A stretch of DNA of 64,000 nucleotides from Hyalella azteca (Eukaryota; Arthropoda; Malacostraca; Amphipoda; Hyalellidae): the NCBI RefSeq assembly GCF_000764305.2, contig NW_025939252.1, forward strand, positions 2,230 through 66,229. The letters are read 5' to 3'. Of this stretch, positions 57,315-64,000 are shown in pieces; within the stretch, counting starts at the first letter, position 1, and every line of letters begins with the position of its first letter. The notes under the pieces were generated by a model that saw only the letters and a program-made list of their open reading frames with translations, ran no database searches and was not told the origin of the DNA. A program made the translations under genes and the position numbers.

Positions 57315-57485
57315 CTCCTAGACTGGCTGGAAAATTGCTTGTAGCGAAATCGGCATTGGCACGCACGTTGAAACCTGAACCCTGATCGGCGTCAAGCCTG
57401 CGCTCGGCGATGTATCCTCTGATACGCGGCTGTGGGGTGAGCGATGTTGCGTATAGGACGCGGTACTGGGTAGGATTGGCGGACA
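57315..57485 (-). CDS. Possible internal exon, unknown protein
   Basis: On the - strand GGCCAATCCTGCACAG is the acceptor (ending 57486) and CTAGGAG|GTATTT the donor (intron from 57314). The 171 bp exon encodes SANPTQYRVLYATSLTPQPR, then GYIAERRLDADQGSGFNVRA, then DFATSNFPASLG. The patch is GC-rich against AT-rich flanks. A faint resemblance of DADQGSGF to arthropod cuticle-protein motifs is noted but is too weak to use. A second frame is also open. Confidence 0.25.
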
Positions 57486-58222
57486 CTGTGCAGGATTGGC
57501 CACCACAATCTCTTCTTTACGACGGTCCTAAGTCAGCGTCTTAGCACCCAGCCGCCTTATCTGACGTGCTTTACTGCATGCGTGCCGCTACATGTCAAAA
57601 CTGGTGTCTCACTCGTGGCCCTGCCTGATTGCGAGTGCTGGTGGATGCATGTGCTTATTATTGTGCTATCCTATTTGTTATTGTGCTATACTAAGCTGTT
57701 GTTTCTTGCTATATTGTTGTGATATGTTGCTGTTATTTGCCTATGCAAGTGCTGCTGCAAGATGACGGTACTACAGTCGAAAATTGTCGCTTCATTAGAA
57801 TGGGTGTGCTTGGTGTTGCGTTTGGTATATATTTGCAAAACTGTGTGGCTGAATGTATAAATTGTAACTACAATAATGCTATGCTTGTGTTATGTTTTGT
57901 TGTTGTGTGTTAATTGTGTTATTGTATACACATAATGTAGTTTGTTGTTGAAAGCGATATTTTTCATGCTGTTGCTGCATTACTTTCATGCTATTATTGT
58001 CACTTATGTTCTGATCTACGTCTTTATTATCTTGAACTGGATTACTGAAATTAAAGGTGCGATTTTACTTCAGCTTTCAAACTCATGGCATTATAAATTC
58101 ATAACATTACCTTATTTCCGCCACATTATTACGGTGTTACAGGCTGGTGCATTAAAACCTGGTAAACCGAGACCTGCGCTTCACAGAAGAGCCTAGCTGA
58201 CCTGCACGTACATTAAACTCTC
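57486..58222. other. No gene recognised
   Basis: T/G-rich sequence (TTGTTGTGTT-like) at 57650-57960 gives C/V/F-rich chance frames. Confidence 0.5.
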
Positions 58223-58430
58223 TTATATGTGCGACTCTCGTTCGTTATACGATTTTCGGCGATATTTCTTCTGTGAGGCGGCCATAAACTTGAGGGTATC
58301 AGGCCTGGCAGTTTGCTTTTGAATGGTTCGGTGGTGCAGCTTCATCTCTCCTCTGTCGTGATGCAGCTCGTATAATCCATGCACATCTCGCCTGGCAAGC
58401 CACACCGACCCGTCGACCAGCTCGCTTATG
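58223..58430 (-). CDS. Possible terminal exon next to a MITE, unknown protein
   Basis: On the - strand GTAATATTCTCCATAG, lying just outside MITE copy 13, is a plausible acceptor ending at 58431. The frame encodes SELVDGSVWLARRDVHGLYE, then LHHDRGEMKLHHRTIQKQTA, then DTLKFMAASQKKYRRKSYNE, and stops at TAA 58223-58225. The peptide is charged and balanced and the DNA is GC-richer than the flanks. Of all candidates this reads most like protein to me, but I recognise no family. Confidence 0.33.
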
Positions 58431-58445
58431 CTATGGAGAATATTA

Positions 58446-58616
58446 CACTCATAGAAATATGAGAGACTTGTTCTTAACAGCGATGTATTTTTTCCCTTGG
58501 GTGAGTCTTCCTGACCCAATTTCTCCCGGGGAAAGGGGGTGTGTCCACTTCCTGGTCCTGCTACGGAAAGGAAAATGTATCGATATTTGGACAATAGAAC
58601 TTATTATTTTTTCTGA
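58446..58616 (-). mobile_element. MITE-like element, copy 13, about 170 bp
   Basis: Starts CACTCATAGAAATATGAGAG, then TTGTTCTTAACAGCGATGTA; core on the - strand GAAATTGGGTCAGGAAGACT then CACCC; then AATGTATCGATATTTGGACA and a right end ATTTTTTCTGA. Opposite core orientation to most copies, like copy 11. Confidence 0.75.
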
Positions 58617-58670
58617 CTTTGAACCGCACAGGGATTGATTGAAGCTTTCTGGCCCTGATATGTTCATGGA

Positions 58671-58722
58671 TTAATCTGTTAATTGATCATTGAACAATCA
58701 ATTAATCGTGTTGATTAATCTG
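58671..58722. other. AT-rich inverted repeat
   Basis: TTAATTGAT and ATCAATTAA flank a 9 nt loop, and GATTAATC occurs on both outer sides. No transposon features. Confidence 0.75.
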
Positions 58723-58929
58723 GTATAGTAGAGTTTATCAACGAAAATATGGTATATTGTCGTAAATTCATTGTGGCAACAACGTCAACTTCCGTGACGC
58801 AAAATACGTAAAAATCTCCCGGCCTTCATACTTTTTCAAAGATGTATAGTTAACCTTAAACATATGAATAATGTTTGTGCATATTTGGTGGATTGGATAT
58901 GCATGGAATGTACTACAATATTCGCCTAT

Positions 58930-58996
58930 AAATACCATTTACATTACATTGTACCATTATTACAAACATTACATTGTACCATTTACATTGCATTAC
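58930..58996. repeat. ACATTACATTGTACC short repeat
   Basis: TTTACATTACATTGTACCAT and ACATTACATTGTACCATTTA recur with TATTACAA between them; a low-complexity array of about 65 bp. Confidence 0.85.
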
Positions 58997-59668
58997 ATTG
59001 CCTGCCACTATTATTATTACACATCAAGTAAAGAACTCTGTAGCAGCAAACTTTTGCTTCCAAGTACCCAAAAGCCAAGCGAGTGAATTAAAGCTCGGAC
59101 TGGAGTGAAGTATGCATGGGAGTGAGTAACACACATTCATTTCGGATGAATACAATGATGCAATTAACGCCTACCAGCATTGTTTTTTACTTTGCTGGGC
59201 AGTCTTTATGAAGCCTATTTAAAATTATATGAATATATGAAGCTTATTTAATATTAAAGGCTTGAACCCTGCTGAAGTATTCAGTGCTTGTGATGTGTAG
59301 TGTGTCAGTGATTGTTCAACTATTCATTTAATAAGCATGGATCTGTGGTGGAAAGCTGTTAGTTAACCTGTTGTATGTGTCTTGGGGAGCCGGTTTGGTG
59401 TTAGGCCGCCGTCTTGAACGTATACGTAGGCCATTGCGCCATCTTTTTGGAAGGCTTGTTTGTATTATCAAGCTTCATTTAGACTCTTTCATAATTTCAA
59501 AAATATTTTAAACAAAATTCTATTCATTTATATTTTGTATTTACGTTGGTGAACTCAATTGGTGTACAATTGAAAATATATCAGAACTACGAGTATGAGT
59601 AAGCTGAAGTGCTTGTAAAAGTCTGTTAAAGTTGTTAAAAATTTTCTTGTTTTCATGTCATTGCTTAG
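58997..59668. other. No gene recognised
   Basis: Mixed to AT-rich sequence without supportable frames. Confidence 0.5.
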
Positions 59669-59869
59669 AATTTGATTTACAATCCGATCCCACCATTGCA
59701 CTTCTCTAAAGCCAGCCGCACGTGTGGGGTAATTCTGACTTACCCTAACTGTATAATGGCATCCGGTTACGAACTTGCATTCTTTGCTATAGACTCCCCG
59801 CACATGGTGATCGACGTTAACATAGAAATAGTAACTGACCAAATGGCTTTTATCTTGTCTGAAAAATAA
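59669..59869 (+). CDS. Possible terminal exon, unknown protein
   Basis: TTTTCATGTCATTGCTTAG (ending 59668) is a plausible acceptor whose TAG is also the in-frame stop. The frame encodes NLIYNPIPPLHFSKASRTCG, then VILTYPNCIMASGYELAFFA, then DSPHMVIDVNIEIVTDQMAF, and ends at TAA 59867-59869. The peptide looks like an extracellular or beta-rich fragment with two cysteines. The opposite strand is open over a longer span (59555-59944, 129 residues), so the strand is uncertain. No family recognised. Confidence 0.28.
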   Translation, partial: NLIYNPIPPLHFSKASRTCGVILTYPNCIMASGYELAFFAIDSPHMVIDVNIEIVTDQMAFILSEK

Positions 59870-60038
59870 AAAATATTCCTGAAAATAAATGAACAGGTTA
59901 TGAACGACGCGTCTTTGCACTTTCAAACCAGGAACTAAGTCCAAGAATGATGTCTGCAGTCTCTGAAATATTCGTAAGAGGATACAAATATTTATTGTTC
60001 AGCCATCTGCACAAATTAACGCTTCTTCTCCCTCATTC

Positions 60039-60509
60039 TTAGCTGCTCGTGGGTCGTAAATTATTAATGCTTGCTTGTCGGTGATTATGATTCATTCCCA
60101 AGACTCGTGTCCTCGCTTGGCTTTTGATATATTCCTGGCGAGAACAGGAATGGGAATTCAGACCCGTCATTCCTGTTCTCCGCGGTGCTTGATTCCCGAG
60201 TTCCTTGGTGCGAGTGAAGGAAGAGATAACCTTCACCTGGAATAGTGACAGTCCTGGGAAAGGGGAATCAGGAAGGGGGCAGGTTTGTGGAGTCCTGTGT
60301 GGGGAAGGAGGGCGAGGCAGGAGGGAAAGTTTAATGGGATTTTGAGGTGCATGGGGAAATAATTTGACTTTTTCTTTGTGAAATTTAACCGACTTATTGG
60401 GCATGGGCACGTGACATTCTCTCTGAACAGTAGGCATATGCATACGTGGTATTGTTTGGCACTTACTGATGGCAGCATGGGCACCTGATTTCATGAAAAT
60501 GCTTTTCAT
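60039..60509 (-). other. Longest non-repeat open frame (156 codons), not called
   Basis: It contains, on the - strand, a strong acceptor-like tract CCTTCCTGATTCCCCTTTCC followed by CAG, and soon after CTATTCCAG|GTGAAG, which resembles a donor. The peptide is P/S/H-rich around the C/T tract (LLPRPPSPHRTPQTCPLPDS). It may include an exon, but the frame length is within chance for a window this size. Confidence 0.3.
60140..60180. other. Perfect 13 bp inverted repeat, 15 nt loop
   Basis: GAGAACAGGAATG (60140-60152) and CATTCCTGTTCTC (60168-60180). Would form a stable hairpin in RNA of either strand. Confidence 0.9.
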
Positions 60510-60640
60510 GAAAGCATGCGTGTTTTTTTCAGCATGCGTGTCTGAATGATGCGTGTCTGAAAAAAATGTTCTGTTGAAATTATCAGTTTACTGATGGCCG
60601 TTATCAGCTTACTGATGGCTGCATGGACATGAGAGCAATA
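60505..60640. repeat. Short repeats of 20-22 bp
   Basis: CATGCGTGTTTTTTTCAG/CATGCGTGTCTGAATGATGC units, then TATCAGTTTACTGATGGCCG and TATCAGCTTACTGATGGCTG 22 bp apart. Confidence 0.85.
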
Positions 60641-62149
60641 GGAAGGCATCACACTAAGCACTGGTGCATGGGCAGGGCAGCGGGTGGTATGAGCTTCGTA
60701 TGTTCTACTTCGACAGCTAGAGGATAGATCGATGGATTTGGTATCTTCTGGGCTCGCCATACAAGGGTGTGTGATGCTTAGCATGAACTACTTGGTGAGT
60801 GTTGACCCCTCGATATACCTCGTTAAGATGATCACCTCTCATTGGGAATCTACTTAAGTTAATGAGGCTGCCTGCTTGTAGCGGACAAACGTCCAGGTGG
60901 CCGCCATCTATCATATTCACTTTTTCTTTAACATTCTTGCCGTTGAACTCGTACTTATAAGCGGGAACTTCGTTGAAATGGTCTGTGAATATCTTCTAAG
61001 AAAATTTCGACTCTATACTGGCAAAATATTCTAATATACGGTACATTGCTTGATTCGATGCTATGCCTGCATTGATCCTACACTCTTTAAATTTCATTGA
61101 ATTTTTGTACTTTGTATCGGTACGATGAGGTTACAGTACGACATCAACCGATGCTGCTGAATTTCACTCGTCAATATTTCGCGACTTTTCATCTTTACTC
61201 ATCATAGAAATTTGATGCTTTTGGATTCCACCTGAAGTCCGTCCATAGTTAATTTCAGAATTACGTAGACACAACGAAATTTTCGCTTGTATATGTAAAA
61301 ATGTATTATTAAGTATTACATGGATTCAACTAAATGTAGTGGCTGTTAGTGATATACACTCGTTTGACACGGCAGCATTGATTAATTCGATGTACACATG
61401 TGGCTACACAGAGATCCATCCAATCTCGTGCTGCGATACTTCTGCGAAAGTGTGTAATATCGACCCACTTATCACAGAGGATCTAAACGAGTTCGTATCA
61501 ATATAGCACATTCATAGTAGATGTTGCCGACTTAATTTTCTATTAGTTTTGCTGACATATTTTGTTGTGACCTCGTTTGAGACATACGTGTTAAACCAGC
61601 TGCTGTAATTCACGGCTCACTCATGAGCATATATACCTGCATACCTCATTTCCTTCATTTTACACCTCTTTAATCCCCTCAATTTTACAGCATATTTCTT
61701 CGACTTTCATTTTCATTGTTTTATACGTCCCGAAGACGTACGCATGCAACGTTTCAGTTTCTTTTATTCAAAGGCAAGTCTCGCACCGAGTATTTCTGAA
61801 CAACGGCTCTGTTAGTCCGTGGAGTTGTTAGATGCCCACAGTTCAAACTTATGTCAAGCTGCCGGTCGCTGATAAACAGTATACTATATGCATGATATCT
61901 AAACATAACATAATAACTAGAGTGTTTTCCAGTGACTATGATTTGTATAGTTAATCTTAACTTTTTTACATTTGTTCTCAGAAACCTTCACATTGGCAGT
62001 TTATTCATGTTGATGCCCGTTGATAAAGTGCCCAGAACTTGAGTTGTACATGAACGAACGTCAGTTGTCCGTTGTTGTGAAGTTTTAAATTGTTCCTGTA
62101 GCTGTAAAGTTTACTCTCGCTCAACTATTTTAAAGCTACTCGCACACTA
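60641..62149. other. No gene recognised
   Basis: AT-rich sequence; from about 60960 to 62140 there is no frame of note on either strand. Confidence 0.5.
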
Positions 62150-62405
62150 GGACAGCTGCTCACGTCCTAGTAAAGTTCTTGTGCACTAGTAAAGTTCTAG
62201 TGCACTAGTAAAGTTCTAGTGCATAAAGTTCTAGTGCGCTAATAAAGTTCAGCTCATGCCCTAGTATAGTTCTAGTGCACTAGTAAAGTTCTAGTGCACT
62301 AAAGTTCTAGTGCGCTAATAAAGTTCAGCTCATGCCCTAGTATAGTTCTAGTGCACTAGTAAAGTTCTAGTGCACTAGTAAAGTCCTAGTGCACTAGTAA
62401 AGTTC
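62150..62405. repeat. Minisatellite with palindromic CTAGTGCACTAG units
   Basis: The basic 18 bp unit CTAGTGCACTAGTAAAGT (with TTCTAG or shortened) repeats about 12 times. A longer composite of about 80 bp, including GTGCGCTAATAAAGTTCAGC and TCATGCCCTAGTATAGTTCT, occurs twice. CTAGTGCACTAG is a perfect palindrome. Confidence 0.95.
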
Positions 62406-62525
62406 AGCTAGCGTGGCTGAGAGCAGCGTGGGAATCGCCCTTTCTCGCGCCGCGGTTACGGCGCCTCGGGAGTTTTTACGTCGCCGGGGTTGTGGCGTTG
62501 CCGCTTTTTGCTGCCGACACAAGAT
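62406..62525. promoter_or_regulatory. CpG-dense patch next to the palindromic array
   Basis: About 17 CpG in 120 bp, including TCGCGCCGCGGTTACGGCGC and ACGTCGCCGG, amid AT-rich DNA. No long frame. It could be a small unmethylated island or a promoter relic; no TATA or start signal identified. Confidence 0.2.
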
Positions 62526-63165
62526 CATTTAAGTTCAGATTTTGACTTGATGCCATCGGCTGCTGCCACTAACTCCGCCAACTGGTTAGCATGACGGCCC
62601 AAATAATCCAGTAAAATTTATGCTCGACGCTATATGGCTTCTCTAAATCTCCGCATTAGACTTACGAAAAACTCGACTGACTGGTGAATTCCGTCGCGAA
62701 TCTGTTAGGTTCTGTTCCATATCGGGGAAATTCTCTAGAGTTCTGTACGCCGTCCATGTGTCGTCGTTTCGAATTAAAAAACTTGTTTAAATCAACTGAG
62801 ATCAAAAATGACACTAAACCTTTCAATACTTATCTTCCATTCAATATTGGTGATGATGATGAATTTATTTATCATTCATTTAATTATTAATTTATCATTC
62901 ATATTTATCTTTATTGCAGAATGATGAATATCCTACAAATTTAGAACTTGCTTTCGTCGAACTTCTGAAGTTTTAGACCTGTGAAATATCGCTTAGAATA
63001 TTATAGTTTTCAGACAATCTGACAAAATATGTTTATGCGAGTTGACAGAAATATCACGCATGCTTCTATGATTCTTATTTCTATAGTAACGTCATGTCAT
63101 GATACCGCGTGATTTCTTATGTCATGTGCATGTATGCTGGCCTTCAAGCTGCAGCACGCGTAAGA
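62526..63165. other. No gene recognised
   Basis: Mostly AT-rich; the frame at 62684-62890 is of chance length. Confidence 0.5.
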
Positions 63166-63258
63166 TTGATTGATTATCTTTTATTGTTTATCAATTAAGA
63201 TCCGTCTCAATTGATTATCTTTTATTATTTATCAATTAAGATCTGCGTCAATTAATTA
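63166..63258. repeat. Tandem duplication, 41 bp unit
   Basis: TGATTATCTTTTATTGTTTA then TCAATTAAGATCCGTCTCAA at 63171 is repeated at 63212 with two or three changes. Confidence 0.93.
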
Positions 63259-63774
63259 TTTCGGTGTTACAAACATCATCCTGGGAGATTTTTAACAGAA
63301 ATGCAGCGATGTTTCAGTTCAGCTTAGTAAATTGTTTTTAAATTAAAATCGAAAGTATAAATTACGATCTTGAATTAACTTACGCAATTCAGGGTAACTA
63401 CAAAATTTAGTGTATCAGTGAATTATATTATCTTATTGTGTATATATTCATTTCATTCACTGAGTGAATGAAAGGCATACTTTAGCTCATAGAAATTCAA
63501 TTACAAATAATCAGCCTGCTGAACGTCGCAGTGCTGGTTGTTAATAAATATTTTAAAATTTCTCTATAAATCGTGCGCCACGCAGAAATGTTCTATTAAT
63601 TACCTGTCAAGATTAGTTTAATTTATTTGCAGCAATTTTCGCCACAACAACGCCCTTTTAATTTGTTGATGAGGTTTAGTAGCTTTATGAAAGACTGCGT
63701 CGAGATCCCGCGCCGCAGCAAGAGCTTCACCTCATGCAGCCTTCACACGAGCTTGATGGATCGCTCTCGTCCAG
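63259..63774. other. No gene recognised
   Basis: AT-rich up to about 63640; a frame from 63627 runs into the array that follows and is not supported. Confidence 0.45.
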
Positions 63775-63955
63775 ACACAAAAAATTCAGAGAACACAGAA
63801 TATACGAAAGCTCATAATATTCTGAGCACACACAATATACGAGAGCTCAAAATATTTTGCGTACACAGTATACGAGAGCTCATAAAATTCAGAGCACACA
63901 GAATATACGAAAGCTCGTAATATTCTGAGCACACACAATATACGAGAGCTTGCCT
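63775..63955. repeat. Tandem repeat, 33-35 bp unit, about 5 copies
   Basis: TATACGAGAGCTCATAATAT followed by TCTGAGCACACACAA; units alternate CGAAAGCTC and CGAGAGCTC. A 97-residue + frame runs through it (EYTKAHNILSTHNIRELKIF) and is an artefact of the repeat. Confidence 0.93.
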
Positions 63956-64000
63956 TGAGCTTCCAGGTCTCGGTGTCAGGGCGCTTGCCCGCGGCGCATC

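Noticed and set aside
57315..57485. Cuticle protein assignment for the candidate exon
   Set aside because: Only a loose resemblance around DADQGSGF; spacing and conserved glycines and tyrosines do not fit well enough.

Overview
The window looks like a piece of a large animal (metazoan) nuclear genome, most likely an invertebrate; an arthropod or crustacean is a guess, not a demonstrated fact. It is AT-rich. I see no bacterial or phage gene organisation, no rRNA or tRNA gene, and no protein whose family I can name. By a rough estimate from base composition, sequence of this length and AT content should contain well over a hundred chance open frames of 60 codons or more, and that is about what is present. 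Most of the longest frames sit inside tandem repeats. The safest reading is intergenic or intronic DNA. About a dozen short 'possible exons' are listed at low confidence because they combine a coding-like peptide with plausible splice signals.

Two kinds of structure dominate. First, about 40 minisatellite or short tandem arrays (units from 12 to about 139 bp) are scattered along the window; by my spans they cover roughly an eighth of it. Large ones lie at 14.9-15.4 kb (26 bp unit), 28.9-29.3 kb (23 bp), 35.0-35.4 kb (25 bp), 42.3-42.8 kb (24 bp with a higher-order period) and 54.1-54.4 kb (33 bp). Second, a family of short non-coding elements recurs about 13 times (near 4.2, 6.0, 12.5, 12.7, 13.6, 15.7, 16.4, 20.5, 32.5, 32.9, 33.0, 43.3 and 58.5 kb). 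The fuller copies have inverted termini beginning CACTCA, subterminal TTTGTCCAAATA-like motifs pointing inward, and a core resembling GGTCAGGATGACCCA. This is the layout of a non-autonomous DNA transposon (MITE). No transposase was found. A different inverted-repeat element lies at 16.55-16.69 kb, and three dispersed repeat pairs link distant parts of the window (22.4/28.4 kb, 31.6/48.4 kb inverted, 50.9/53.6 kb).

The window also carries a technical scar. At 18486-18523 two Tn5 mosaic ends (19 bp each) are joined head to head, which is the Nextera mate-pair junction adapter, and a single undetermined base follows at 18570. That join should not be trusted as native sequence.

Layout: 0-8.5 kb has several minisatellites, two MITE copies and weak exon candidates; 8.5-11 kb is unremarkable AT-rich DNA; 11-17.5 kb is rich in MITEs and arrays; 17.5-26 kb contains the adapter scar and weak exon candidates; 26-31 kb has arrays and nested local duplications; 31-33.2 kb has three MITE copies; 33.7-46.5 kb is array-rich; 46.5-53 kb is mostly plain; 54-60 kb has the densest set of possible exons, on both strands; 60-64 kb ends with hairpins, an array with palindromic units and a CpG-rich patch. 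I see no set of genes working together.
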